From Phylloscopus collybita (taxonomy: Eukaryota > Chordata > Aves > Passeriformes > Phylloscopidae), in the NCBI GenBank assembly GCA_027886175.1, contig JAJNNQ010000024.1:9098001-9162000 (forward strand): a stretch of DNA of 64,000 bases. Reading direction: 5' to 3'. Under the pieces are notes generated by a model, which had not been told where the DNA came from, made no database searches, and saw nothing but the letters and a program-made list of their open reading frames with translations. This document shows, in pieces, positions 24,491 to 36,889 of this stretch. A program made the translations under genes and the position numbers. How positions within the stretch are numbered: position 1 is the first letter of the stretch; every line of letters begins with the position of its first letter.

Positions 24491-27400
24491 AAGCTTTGAA
24501 AAAGGCTGTTTCTCTGTTCAGGTGTGCCACATTGATTTGGATGCCCAATGGCAATATAAGCAGCAATAAAAAGGAAAGGTTGGAGTGATGGCTTTGAAAA
24601 TCGTATTGCAGCTAGATATGAGGGCATATAGATAGCCTAGTTCACATATTGTAACCTTAACCTCTCCATACTTCCATGTTATCCTTCAGTATTCAGATGA
24701 CTGATAGAAATGATTTTATAATGCACTGTGGGTTTGTGTTTGGTTTCCTTGTGATTCCTGATCCCCCAATCCTTTTCAGACTGTGGCTGAAAAGGTGCTG
24801 GTTAGTCACGTGGTTATGTTCCCATAGGAGCATCAAAATCAAGTGCCTTGATGTCTGTAAGGGAGGAAGCTGCTGTCAAGACCAAATTATCTTATTTATC
24901 TTTTTCCTATTATAGTATTTGTACTCCCCACTCCCTGATTTACTTTTCTGAAATATCTGGGTTTTCATCATGGAAATGTCTGTGTATGAAGGTTGAAGTT
25001 AACCCAATAATAATTATAAAAAAAACACCCAACAAACAAATGAGTGTTAGTAATCACTAGTACTTCTAGTATTTGTATTGAAAAAAATCTCTAAAAAGGG
25101 ACTATAAGTTTTGATGAGTGAGTAATTTTTGGAAATACACTGTGTACCTGAAAGCTTAAGGGGTACCTAATTTTTAGGAAGGGGTAGCTAATTTTTTGGA
25201 AAACATAAAGTTGTCATTGTTTTCTGGTAGAACAGCCATAATGGCACAAAAATTAACTAAATACTTGCAGCAGTCTGAGTAAGAATCTGTAACTAATTGC
25301 ACATCTCATTTGGTTGTCTTGATTCCCTGTTTTGAAAGATTATGCTGTGCAGGGCATATAATCTAGAAGCATTATCTTTTTTTTTTCTAATGTTCTGCAG
25401 AGGTGATGAGTCACATGGAAGTGAAAGGGCTAAGCAAAAGTGCTTGATATTAGAATTTCACTAACATTTGTCACCTCTCCTGAGGTGCACTACAGTACAC
25501 TAACTGTGGTGTAGATCTATTTTTTTCTAATACAACACAAACAATTACAAGGAGAAAACTGACTACCTTCTTGTATATCCTTCAAGTCATATGTAGATGC
25601 TGTTTGCCCAAGCTTTCTTTATACAGGAGCCCAACAGTAAAATAAAATGGAGAGTCTCACCATGAGGGAGATTCAACCCAGCAGCCCATTTCTGTAAATG
25701 CTATTAGATGGAATGTAACATCCAGATGTTGTCTCATGTCTTTAGCTCATATGCAGAGCATTCCTTAGTGGTATGATTCTACAAGAAACCATAAAACAAG
25801 AATAAAATAAAACCCAACATGAGATGCTAAAAACTTGTTTAGTTTTAATTGCCATGATAGCCCCTTCCCTTCTTATTTTCAATACAAAATTCTTTTCTTT
25901 TGCGGTTCAGGTCAGGATGTGTTCTTGCTGAGAAAACCCAGCCAGTATGGTGGAACTCTACTTGAGTGATTTCAAATAATGAGGAGTAAGCTTGGGAGTC
26001 AGTTCAAGTGTCTTCCAGTTTGAGGAATACATTACCCAAATTTTTACCTTCAGTTGCATGACGCTTGCTTTTGAATACACACATTTTAAAATATTAAATG
26101 CAAAACGTACTTTAAACAGTGCTGCAAGATCTCAGAGGGTAATGCACAGTAATTATAAAATCATGATTTGATCACTGATCATCTCTGTCTTGTCAATACT
26201 GAAGCCTCCATCTTTTATTTTCAGGAAATGGTGGCCCACAGTGATAAACACATGGTAAAAAACTGAGGAGTATGGGGTACTTGTATGCCTGCATTAATTC
26301 CTGGTAGTGATACAGTGTTGTATTGAACTATACCCAATAACGTTCAGAATTAGAGATTAACTAAATCTGTAAAAATACGGATTTGTTTCACATTTACTGT
26401 GTCAAATAGGCCCACTTTTCATATGCACTGTGCTGTATTAGGCCTTTGGGGGGAAGATGGTTTTGAAATATATCTTTGTTTGCCGTTATTTTTAAGGCTT
26501 CTGAGTTATTTGGACTTGTAAAACAAGGAAGGAAAAAAAAAACAACACCCAACAGATTAATAATGTAGGGCACTGTCTCCTAAAAAGGTCCCTAATTCAA
26601 CAATTACAGTTTTGTAAGCCCTTTTTCTTCCCAACAAAACACATATCCCTTCCTCCCACCATCCCCCTCTGAAAAGAGGAAGAGTAAAAAATGGGGTTAT
26701 ACATCTCTCCTTTTGGAGGAGTCAACTAAGTTCTGGTGATTTCACAATCTTGCAAGATGAGAAGCTTGATATTTGACATTTGATTAACAAAATGCCTGTC
26801 TTAACACCTGCTGTGGCATGGAAGCAAACAGTCCCATGATTGTCTGCAGTTCTTCACCAAGAGAAAATGTTTGGATTTCTTTTTATAATGTGGTATTACA
26901 GATGCTTACCTAGGCCCAATGCATTTTCATTATGTAAGGTGCCATACAAACACTGCAATAAATGACGAGAAGAAAAGTCATAATGAGAAAACAAATTGAG
27001 CTTTTATGCGATTTCTGGAAAGATTTACATAGACTTAAACTACCTTTTCCATGAAGTCAATTGGGCATGAAGTTCTCACAGAAGTCATGCCCGTCCAGAG
27101 GCATGTTTGAAACAAAGTCCTATTGCCATGAAGTATAGAACATTCATGGACTTGTAGAGGTGGGATCTGTTTGTTCAGCTTGGGAAGGCACCGTTAAGAA
27201 TTTACTGTTTTGTCCAGCTAATTTCTACTTCCTGAGTTGAATCAGTTAGTTATTAGCATTAATATTTAGAAAGGCAGTTAATTGTTGGCTAAATAATAAA
27301 GGAGAGCTTGAGTAGTGAGATATTCCAAAAAATACATGGTTTTAAGAAAAGAAGGAAAAAGAAAACCTCAAAAAGACAAAAGCTTGTTCCCATGTCTATC

Positions 27401-29462
27401 GGTGAAGGCCAGACTTACTCAAAACAAGTACTTCCAGTCTGATAGAGTAGTGTCATGTTGATACATGTTATAATTTGGGTGGTGAACAGAAATAAGCCAT
27501 TACATAAGGATTAAATACTGCAAGCTACTGAGCACAATGATATATTGCATTGTATTGTCAGTCAATCTTTTACACACATTTCTTTTCCCAAATGTTAAGA
27601 AAGAGTAAAATACAATATATTGCATGCAAGGTAAAATTGTTGTTTTAATGTTAATTTCCCAATGTATTTAATCTCCCATTATATTTGGATTTACATTTTT
27701 ATTGGTTTCGACGTCATTATTTTTGTATGCTGTGGCATTAGTTTTTTAAATTGCAACTTTGTGCTTTCAAGCATAGCCATTTTCATTTGAAAGGGATATA
27801 CTGAAAATGTGCTAAAGAGACCTGACTGTGACACAATGCTTTTCAAAGCTTTTTCCCAGGATTTAAGGGCCAGCCCCCTCATTTGACCTTGAGGGAAAAA
27901 GTGCCTCTCTTATCTAGATCTCCAAAGTCAGAAATATTGTATGGGAAAAGTAGTGTTCTAGTTTTGTTTTCTTTAAAAATCATTGTGATTTAGTTTGGAC
28001 TAAAGTCACCTAAACTGTGTGGGCTTTCTAGAAAGGGTTTGTTGCACATTTTGAGTGAGCATCTGGCACACATGCAACTGTGCCATATGCAATCTCAGTG
28101 TCTTTAGAAGGTGAAAGGCCAGTGTAGTGGTAATTTTGCCCTCTTTGCACCAGATGTTAAAGCTCTGCAATGTCCCTGAGTGACCATTAGATCACAGGCA
28201 GCTGGGATTGGAGGTTTATGTTTAATTTATTTTCACGCTATTAATCTATCTGACTGTCAGAACTCTCTCTTCCTCATCATTTCCAGAAGTCCTTATATTT
28301 TAGGAACAATTTATTTTCCCTTATGATGTATCAGCTTTATTTTTGCTCTATATTTACATAGATGAAGCCTGGCACCCATTTTTGGGGGGTAACTTTAAAA
28401 GCAATAATATATAAACTCTCAACAACCCATTAACATTTAAAACACATCTGAAATTATTTTATGCACCATGTTATGGATTAAAACACATTTCCACAATCAC
28501 CTTTGTGTTTAAAAACGAAAACCCAAACCAACAACAACTAAACAAAAACACGAAGGAAATACCAGAAAACCCACAAAGTAAACAAATTAAAACCCCCATG
28601 TGCCATCTCTCTCCTACATTGCAGGTATTTTTTTCATTTCCAAGTATATTTATATGTAGCCAGTATGATTTTATGCAGTTGGCTGGAGATGGCTTCTTTA
28701 GTTTTGCGTTTGTGGTTTTATGTGGGCAGGGAAGAAAGGGAGAGGGAATGCTGGAGGAATGGAAGAGATGATGACAACAGTAATAAGGGAAAGAGGCTTG
28801 GCATTTCCTAATGGTAATTCTTGGAATATTTTAAGCTAACTGTGGAGAGAAATTGACAGTACTGTTTTAATTTATTTTATCATCAAGATGTTTTCTTGCT
28901 TCAGTAGTTCATAGGCAATTTTAATAGCTTATTGACTTAAACACCGTGGTTTTGGTTTTTCTTTAAGGGAAAAAAAATCTGTATATTTGATCCCCACATT
29001 TCTTCCCCCATATCCCTGCCTACTATCATACCAAATATTTGTATCACTGGGGACAAAAAGAACATTTTTTGTAATTATTCATTTTCTCTATCAAGTGAAA
29101 CTTTTATCCAAATGGGACATTAATTACACTGTCAAAAGGGATGGTAGATTCTGCAGGATTAAATTCTTTGCTGTTGTTCCAGCTTCTGACATCCACTCTC
29201 CTTCTCTGGTCATTGTAGGAATTGTAGCATTCCTAGCTATTGTAGGAATAGGTGATGGAATGGCTGGATGTTCATCCCAGTAATCACATTCTCAGTAACT
29301 CTCACCTGCTCATCTGGACATAAGACATTCATACTTCCAAATTCACTTTCTTTGCCTTGGGTTTAGCAGACATGCGTCCAGTGTGCTGCCTTCAGAGATA
29401 GTTCTGAAAGTTTTTATTGAAAAAAACCCTGTGCTCTTACCTCTGGCAGACTTGTTTTTTAT

Positions 29463-30120
29463 CAGCTCAGAGGCTTGTGGTCAGCAGCACGGAGTCCAGT
29501 TGGACTATCAGTGTTCCCTGCGGGGCATTCCTGGGTCCAGTCCTCTTCAACTTATTCCTTAGTGAGCTGAGTGAAGGGACAGATCTGGATGAAGGGACAG
29601 AGAGTACCTGCAAAAGGTTTGCTGATGCTACAAAATGGGAAGAGTGACTGATCCATCAGAAGGTCATGCTGCCATTGAGGAAGACCTGGATAGGCTGGAC
29701 CACAGGCAGAGAGGAATCTTCATGGAATTTGGCAAATGCAGGGTCCTCGACCTGGGGAATAATCCCAGGCACCAGTACAGGTTGAGGGATGACTTCCTAG
29801 AAAACAGCCCTGTGGAGAAGGACCTGGTGGTTCTGGTGGACACCAAGCTGTCCATAGGCCAGCAGGGTGTCCTTGTGGTCAAAGAGTCCAATGATATCAT
29901 ATTGTGTGTCAGGAAAAGCAGTACCAGCAGGTCAAGGAAGTGATTCTACCCCTCTAATCAACCCTGGTGAGGCCATTGGAGTGCTGTGTCCAGTTCTGGG
30001 CTCCTCAGAACAAGAAATACAAGGAATTACTGGAGGGGGTCCAGTGGAAAGTGGTTGGGGAACAGGAGCATCTCTAATGAGGAGAAACTGAGGGAGCTGG
30101 AGCTGTTTAGCCTGGATCTC
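29463..30120 (+). pseudogene. CR1 ORF2 reverse-transcriptase fragment, broken
   Basis: Remnant of the palm/thumb part of the LINE reverse transcriptase, spread over three frames. Frame 2 gives [14 protein letters not shown] (the GxVLGPxLFNLFI motif) and then FADATKW, where active CR1 has a FADD box. The second catalytic aspartate is therefore read as alanine here. A TGA at 29645 ends that frame. Frame 1 continues (EDLDRLDHRQ, KCRVLDLGNNPRHQYRL, EKDLVVLVDTKLS, up to SRSRK), and frame 3 resumes from about 29961 with LVRPLECCVQFWAPQNKKY before TAA-TGA stops near 30076. The intact protein would copy element RNA into DNA at a nicked target. This fragment cannot. Confidence 0.9.
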
Positions 30121-30225
30121 ATCAGTGTGTGCCAGTTTCTGTAAGGTGGGTGTCAAGAGGAAAGGACGAGGCAAGGGGCAATCAGCACAAACCAAAACAC
30201 AGGGAATGCCTTCTGAATAAAAAGG

Positions 30226-30295
30226 ATTTTTTTGTTGTTGTTGGTGGTGGGGTTTGTTTATTAGTTTGTTTGTTTTGGGTTTTTTGTGTGTGGGT
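30226..30295. repeat. T/G-rich low-complexity tract inside CR1 3' region
   Basis: About 70 bases almost entirely T and G (GTTGTTG, GTTTG, GTTTT units). It lies where CR1 copies usually carry a short T-rich stretch before GTGACAGAGCACT, so it is probably an expansion inside the element rather than a separate insertion. Confidence 0.8.
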
Positions 30296-32570
30296 GACAG
30301 AGCACTAAGGTTGCCCAGAGATGGTGTAGAGTCTTCTCAGGAGAGATTCAAAATCCATCTGGAAACTCTTCTGTGCAACCTGCTGAAGGTGAATATACAG
30401 GGGGTTGGACTAGATCATCTTGAGAGGTCCCTTCCAACCCCCACCATTCTGTGATTGTGAACTACTGTTAGAGCATTAAGTGCTTGAGCACAGCACTGTC
30501 AGCTGAAATTAGGAATATGTAGAAAACTGGTGAAGTTTCAACAGGACAAAAAAAGATAAATAAATTAACAATACAGCGTGAGTTCTGGGTTTTATTGCTT
30601 GAGTGTAAACTTGTACTTTATTTTGTTAGCTAATATAAAATAATTCCCAGTGATTTATAATGATCATTTTTATTTACAGTTTATTAAACAAAACATACGG
30701 ATCTTTCCATGCAAATATTTTTTCTATGATTAATGGCAAAAAGTATTGCATAAAACTTGGGAAGTCTTTATATTCTTATGATACTTCCTGTAGTGATGTC
30801 ACAGGATCTTGAAATAGTGAGTTACTTAACTTTTAATGTTTACAACAATGTTCTGCAAAATTGGTGATCTCATGATTCAAAATGGGTTTGTGTTATAGTG
30901 AGTTCCATGCATTGAATCTGGTAAATATTTTTCTGCAAACATTATGACACTCATAATAGTGGGCAGGCAGAAATCTGCACAGATGTACAATGATTCATAT
31001 TTATTCACTGGGGTAAACATGCAAAGATTACCATGGCATTCTGTGTATTTGATACATAATAAATATTATGTTTGTGTAATTACTTGTAAAATAGTTGGTA
31101 GAGATTTTAATGGTGACCCCTTTCATGCAAATAAGATTAAAATTTTCCCTAAATTAGCACTTGTAACTCACTTGGGTCAGTAGCAGAACTGTAATTACTG
31201 TTTAACATTTCTACAACCCCCATAGTTCATGTGTTTTAATTCTTTTTACACAGATACTACAGTAGTAGTTAAATATTTCTCTTCCTTACCTCCTGCTCAA
31301 TATTTTCATATTCAAAATAAGATGGACTTCTGGGAGCCATAGCAATGCAAGTTTTATAATTGAGGTTTATTGTACTTCCTGCAGCACCTTTTGTGATGTA
31401 TAGTGGACAAAAAAAACCCCACCAATAGAAAGAGTAGTGTTATAAGGAAACCAGAACTAAGAAAACTCAGACTCTTAAATTCAGCCACGTGTGGCCTTGA
31501 TAATGAAGCATGTACAATTATTTGTGGGTTCTTAAAAACAAATTGGTTTTACTCTGATCTAATCTCTTATGCTGACTTAGGTATTGATTAGCTCTGACTC
31601 CTGAAAGATGTCTCACTGCAACTTTTACTCATTCTTTAACTAGAACAGTACCTTTTCTGATACCATGCTTTCATAAGCGAACTTATTCAGATACTCCTAA
31701 CTTTTGCAAACCTTGGGAATTCATACTAAATTAGCTGTATTTGGGTAGATGCAAATTACTCTTGCATGTGAAACAATCCATCAGTACATAGGACGTATCT
31801 CTTCATTTGCTAAGGAGATGTGCAGAGAGTGAGGTTTGGGAAAACACAGCTCTTGTCTGGAAATGTCTATAGCACAGACAAGCCTTCTGTGAGGGGCCCG
31901 AGCTGTCTCTTTATTTAAATAAAAGTCTGTATTTTTGACAACAGAAAAAGCTCTTGGAAAGGCCTTTCCTAGCCAGTGCATTTGTAGGCGTATTGTACAC
32001 AGTGACAGCTTTTGAAGTCTGTATTTATAACGCTGAGGGCTTTTCAGCTTTCCACTGCAATTACAGCCAGTACATGAGAATCAATGTGGGAGTTAAGAAG
32101 AGGGGATTTGCAGTCAGAGTGGTTGGATATGGAATAAATTTTAACAGCACGAGACTGTAGCAGGATTTTTTTTGCAAACTAAGCTTTTGAAATTTGGTAG
32201 TTTTACATTAGTGCACATGGTTATGAAAGTTAATTTTGGAAATAGGGCTTCTGATATAGAGTCCTAACTAATTCTGTTATAACTGTCTCAAGAAGAGGAA
32301 AAATCATGCTGGTCTTTCAATATCACCTCAAAAATGTGATACAGAAGAAAAATCAAGTATTAGAGGGAAAGGGTATAAAGAAGGGTATGATTTCTCTCGT
32401 TTGTATCAATTGCGTGTTGTACAAACTCAAGGCTAGATTAAATCATTATAGAAAACAAAAGGTTTTATAAATTCTAAGATTTAAAATATGCTCAAAATAC
32501 TGCAGTAGAGAAATAATCCCTCAGTTACAATTACAGAATTGTAATGCTGTAACTTTTATTGATTTTGATG

Positions 32571-32660
32571 TAAAAAAGGGGGGAAAAAAAGGAAAAAAAA
32601 AACCAAAACCACAAACCAACAGTTCCCCAAACAATAACAAAACACCAAAATGCAACACCA
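32571..32660. repeat. A-rich, A/C low-complexity patch
   Basis: Runs of A with short G and C interruptions (GGGGGAAAAAAAGG, then AAACCAAAACC, AACAATAACAAAACACC). It mirrors on the opposite strand the T/G-rich tracts seen elsewhere in the window. Confidence 0.75.
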
Positions 32661-33059
32661 CTTATTTGTGCACTTCTTTGTCACTAATAAATGGTGTATG
32701 TGATCCTTTATTGTCATTTGTCTTCAATTTCCATATATCTGTGATTACTTTTTACAGAAATCCTTCCCTTTTTCCCCTCTATAAGACTTGCTGCTAGAGA
32801 TTTTAAGCCTTTTTAAGCAGGAATTGCCCTATGTGATAAGGTCTGAAACCATCCATAAAGCAAAGACTTCTCTTTTACCTCTTTTTCCTTACTTCCCATA
32901 ATTTGCCTTGTTCTGAGGGCCCAGCAAAAGTATCTTGCTGTCCCAGGAGAGTTGGGAAGAGCCAAGCACACCCATGCAGGGTGATGGAAAAGGCTCAGCA
33001 GCACCCGCAGCTGCCAAACAGATGAGCAGTTTTTAACGGAGCTGAGCTTCACAATGAGA

Positions 33060-33420
33060 TCTGGGCCCAGAACTAATCAGACCTAATTAAGACAGACACG
33101 TTATGGTCCAGTACTGTTGACAAGGTCAGGGTTCCTGTAGCTCTAAATGAGGCATGTTATAATTATGATCTAATTGAAAAGCTGGGAGCGATACAGAACC
33201 TGTGCACTGCTGGGCCTGAAAGAAAAGTTGCATTTCAGGTCCTGTTGTGCACCTTATTAGATTGTTAATGCTCAATTAGACAGCTGTGCATTTAAAGGGG
33301 AAAAAAAGGCATGTGACAGTTGCACATGGCTCAAAGAAAAGCTGTATGAATTTTCAATATCTTGGTGGGTTCCATTTATGGAGATTTGCTCAATATATAG
33401 AAATAAGCCATTTGTTGGTT
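33060..33420. other. Candidate conserved noncoding element
   Basis: A repeat-free block with several homeodomain-type cores: TAATTAA at 33084-33090, TAATTA at 33160-33165, TAATTG at 33171-33176 and CAATTA at 33273-33278. The last is followed within a few bases by a CAGCTG E-box at 33281-33286. No frame spans it. Dense TAATTR cores next to an E-box are typical of vertebrate developmental enhancers, but conservation has not been shown. Confidence 0.3.
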
Positions 33421-34429
33421 TGATGGTAGCTTTACTTTTCACAGGTTATCTTGTTATACAGCAAGGCAAAGGGCTCCTAGATTATTTTATCATGGGGCAA
33501 AAGTACTGTGAATGTTTTCCAAAGTGCAGTACGTGCATGTATCAGTCTGCAGTATGATATATGAAATGTGGTGGCTGTATTTCCTAGCTTTCATCTATCA
33601 CTATCAAGCAAGCAAAGTGCTGTGGAGTGGCTTTTTCATTCTAGAGACTGTGGTACCTTCCTTTCTAAGTATGACTTGACATATGGTCTTATACATTATC
33701 ATAAATTACCATGAATTGTGTCATGCCCAGTTTGCACAGTTCTGATCTCCCTTTTTTTTTCTGGTGCAGAATTTATGGATCTGAATTCATTAATTTCTTT
33801 TTATAATACCATCTCTGCAATGAGATTCTTTGTTATAACACATGAGTTCTCACTCTACCTTGAGAAGTTATTCATACACACACGAAGTGTATTGAAAAGT
33901 GTTACTATTGGGGAGGGTTCTGCTTTGAGTCCAGTGGGCTCTTGCAAGTAGCATGCAAATGTATGTATGAATAAGAGAGGTTCTGAGTCTAAAAGTGTGC
34001 TGCTTAGCATCTGTTAGCAATGAAAATGGCTAACTTTTTTCCAGTCTACAGGGAATTCCAGTACTGCAACATACTTTTCATCTAGATTTTTCCATACATT
34101 TTTCAAAAACATTCCTGCAGAGTTCCCTTATTCTGCTCTTTACCCAAACTGAATTTGAAAAACCTGTGTAAGCTCTGTGAAGACTTTTCATTGTGCAGAG
34201 CAACGTGACCATAACATCTGTGTGGTGTTGGATCAACCTTGGCTAGCAGTCAAGTGCCCACCATTTCTCCCCATTGTGTGCAGGGCAGGGAGAACACAGG
34301 AGGAGAAAGACAGCAAGGTGTCTTTCACAGGTACTGTCATGGGCAAAATTTTGGCTTGGGATTATAGAAAAAAAATGTATAATGAGAATGAAAAAATAGA
34401 GGTTGAGAAACAAAGACAAAAGCAAAACC

Positions 34430-34931
34430 AGCTTCTCTCCATGCTGCCTCTTCTGCCCAGGTTCAGCACCAGTCCTTGGCTCTCAAATTCTCTGCATTCA
34501 GCCCTGAGCAGCCTGCAGGGGGATTGTACCGAGGGTACAGTCAGCACAGAGATTTCCCTGAAACTTCTTCCCTTTCACAGATTTCCCCTCTACACATGTG
34601 GGCTTTCTACAGCCTGGAGTGAATCCTCTGCTTGGGCACCATATGGAACATCCCCTCCTTCTCTGACTTTGGTGTGTGCTGCCTCTCTTCTTTGTCACAT
34701 TTTTTCCCTCACCCTTGGCTATGAGCTGTGTTCTGCTTTTCCTTACCCAGGCTTTCCCTGTGGGAGGTGCTGAGCTGTGGGCTCAGCTGTGCCCTGTGCT
34801 GGGTTGTCTGGAACCATCCTTGTCCTGCATAGGGTGATCCCAGCCCCTCCTCAGAGGCCACCTGGCAGCCTGCCCTGTGTCAGCCCCTGGGCATCTGCAC
34901 CCACTGCATACTTTAAAAAAAAAAAAAAAAA
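34430..34931 (+). other. GC-richer, poly(A)-ended stretch, possible old retrocopy
   Basis: This stretch is distinctly richer in C+G than its flanks and ends in an A run at about 34914-34931. A 198-codon frame starting upstream at 34177 runs through to about 34773, but its translation (Leu/Ser/Pro-rich, no domain, no homology I recognise) looks like a chance frame in pyrimidine-rich DNA. A composition change ending at a poly(A) run suggests a retroposed transcript or an interspersed repeat. I found neither target-site duplications nor a parent gene, so the nature is open. Confidence 0.25.
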
Positions 34932-35400
34932 GGAACACAAAATGCTGCGACTTGCTTTTGTGGCAGTAGCCAAATAAATGCAGAGTTGTACAAACTTCAC
35001 GTCAATCAATGGCTGCTTTGCGAAACCAGCGCTGGCTGGATGTTTTTTCTCGGATGGATGGAAAGACAGGTTTCTTTGTGTATACCCTCCTTGTCTCCTG
35101 CCTTGTGCCTCCCTCAGGTGATCAGCAGAGTCAACTCAATGGCCAGCTAAGAGGTGGAACAGGAAAAACCTTCACTGCCTTAATGAAAGCCCTGGATGCC
35201 TCTGACTTGTACACATTTCGAGCTAGCAGGGTAGCTCTTTGATCTGCTGCCAGAAGGCTCTCACTTCCCTATCTTCCTAGGGCTGCACAACAGGCTTGCC
35301 CCCTCACTCGGGGGATTAGACAGCCTGAGAGATGGCAAATAATTATGTTGAACCTCTCTTGTGCTGATTTAGCAATAGCTCTAACTGCCTGGGAAACAAA

Positions 35401-35481
35401 AACTCAAATGAAAACACACACAAAAAAAAAAAAAACCAAAAAAAAAAAAAAAACCACAAAAAAAAAAAAACCAAAACAAAA

Positions 35482-35519
<38 letters not shown>

Positions 35520-35530
35520 AACAAACACCC
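35401..35530. repeat. Long A-rich low-complexity tract
   Basis: About 130 bases, nearly all A with scattered CC, CAC and C, including an uninterrupted A run of more than 30 bases near 35483-35518. The minus-strand Phe-rich frames here are artefacts. It could be a degenerated poly(A) tract, but no retroposed gene body is recognisable on its left. Confidence 0.9.
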
Positions 35531-36661
35531 CACCACTGAATTGCTCACAACTGCATTGATCACATACATATATCTGTAGGTTTTGGTTTAAATTTCAAAA
35601 TATTGAGTGGCTGAGATTTGAGTGTGTGACCAGACAACAAGAGCATGGCTATTTATAGTTCTGGCCGTCCAACAGCAGCACAGCCATCCCCACCCATCCG
35701 TACAGCGGGAGCCGCAGCACGCAGGAAGCGGGAGGGAGTTGTGTTAGGAATGGCAGCTGTTTGGGGATAGTCACCAAGCCCTTTGCTTTGATTTGCAGCC
35801 TTGCATGGTATGTGCAAGTCTCTATCAGCTCCACAGCAGATCCAGGAGGCTGACAGAACAGCCAGAGCAGCAAGGCCAAGCTAGCCAGTGGCAGGCAGCC
35901 TCGTGTGGCTGTTCCCACATCCCCGCCCAGGTGGGAGCTGTGTCCACACCTGCAGGACATGTGCTCACTTCCATCTGCTGAACACTCTGCCAGGTCTTCG
36001 TGCCAGTTCTGTGTGCACTCTGTCCTTCTTTTGTTGTCCTTCTACAAACAATCACAGTCAAGGACTCCGAGCTGAGGCTTTTTGAAGAAAGCCCAACTTG
36101 TTTGTTCAGCAGGTTTGAAAAGGATCCCTGACAGTTTTCCCTTTGTGCTGATGACTCGAGATATGCTGTAAAAAAACATTGTTTAGAGTAAAAGGTGCAG
36201 GCCTCTTGCTTGGTTGTTGCCAAACAATGTTCAGTAACTTTTGTTCTTAGAAAAAATCTCCAAGAATTTGTTCTTTCTCTTGCCCCAAAATTACAAATAT
36301 GATCAAATGCATTTTGGAGAATTAACTATTCCAAGAGTCTATGGAGAAAGGAACAGATAATGATGGGAGTCAGTGCCATGTAATAAATGATGGGAAAGAA
36401 TGGCTTTAATTAAGAACACTTATTTCTGTAAAAAAACACAAGGATGTTTCACAGGAAGCTATTTGTAGAGTCAACATTCCTTTTAAAAGCACAGTGAAAA
36501 ATACACAGGCAGATGTTTCCATGTTCTGTTTAAAGAATCTCTTAGAAATCTGCATAACAGCCTATTTTGTGAAGTCTCATAAATAATATCTTTTTTTTTT
36601 TTGTAATATATATTTGTTCAGATAATATTCCACTTCAGAATTACAGAAATGAAGATCTAAG
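35531..36661. other. Noncoding DNA, locally GC-richer
   Basis: No supported gene. The part at about 35660-36010 has a few CpGs (GCGGGAGCCGCAGCACGC near 35706) but is far too sparse and short for a CpG island. Minus-strand frames of 103 and 132 codons overlap plus-strand frames across the same bases and show no family features. A T run lies at about 36591-36602. Confidence 0.5.
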
Positions 36662-36889
36662 CTCCTTTGCACCTCTGCGCCTTCCAAACTATTCTAAATT
36701 TTTGTGCACAACAATATCAAAGGTGTATAAAATTTCATATGATTTAAAATTTATTCTCTATAGAACTTGGCATTCTAAATTATTAGCCTGTCTATGAATT
36801 GCTCTAATTTCCTAACCCTGCTATAAAGACAGGAGAAGTTAGGGAAGAGGTTAGATAAAGATACAAGAGGGTAAGAAGACACTCTTTGA
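36662..36889 (+). repeat. Direct duplication, copy 1 (228 bp)
   Basis: Begins CTCCTTTGCACCTCTGCGCC and ends GAAGACACTCTTTGA. It matches 39061-39289 over its whole length with three substitutions and one single-base insertion (about 98% identity). It does not start with TG or end with CA, has no matching flanking duplications, contains no CR1 landmarks and encodes nothing recognisable. It is best described as a small, fairly recent local duplication. Confidence 0.95.

Larger units (their letters stand above)
20394..29462. other. Unique AT-rich noncoding DNA
   Basis: Nine kilobases without a supported gene. It contains poly(T) at 21461-21478, a T run plus (GT)n at 23123-23154, a homopyrimidine stretch at 24445-24490 and an A/C-rich low-complexity patch at about 28510-28580. 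The part between about 24.9 and 28.5 kb is almost empty of frames of 60 codons or more. A repeat-free, TAAT-containing block at about 27650-28260 is enhancer-like in texture only. Confidence 0.5.
29463..30460 (+). mobile_element. CR1 LINE, 5'-truncated, 3' kilobase
   Basis: A plus-strand CR1 retrotransposon copy covering the end of ORF2 and the 3' untranslated region. The coding part matches the CR1 reverse-transcriptase C-terminus in order. The 3' part has the standard landmarks: GGGTGACAGAGCACT, TTGCCCAGAGATGG, CAACCTGCTGAAGG, TTGGACTAGAT, CCCTTCCAACCC and the terminal ATTCTGTGATTGTGA repeat. A T/G-rich stretch at about 30226-30295 interrupts the 3' region. CR1 elements have no poly(A) tail and are usually 5'-truncated; this copy fits both. 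Multiple frame breaks show that it is old and inactive. Confidence 0.95.
30461..35400. other. Unique noncoding DNA with candidate regulatory blocks
   Basis: No supported gene. Repeat-free, motif-rich blocks occur at about 31770-32160 and 33060-33420. An A/C-rich low-complexity patch is at about 32571-32660. A GC-richer stretch ending in poly(A) occupies about 34430-34931 and is listed separately. A 77-codon frame at 35009 contains a GGTGKT string that is not a proper P-loop. Confidence 0.5.

Noticed and set aside
35009..35242. Frame containing GGTGKTFTALM, resembling a P-loop ATPase
   Set aside because: The Walker A pattern needs Gly four residues before Gly-Lys-Thr; here that place is Leu. 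The frame is only 77 codons, has no other motif and sits in ordinary noncoding sequence.
35660..36010. GC-richer stretch as a CpG island promoter
   Set aside because: Only a handful of CpGs in about 350 bases, and no exon or splice donor follows.
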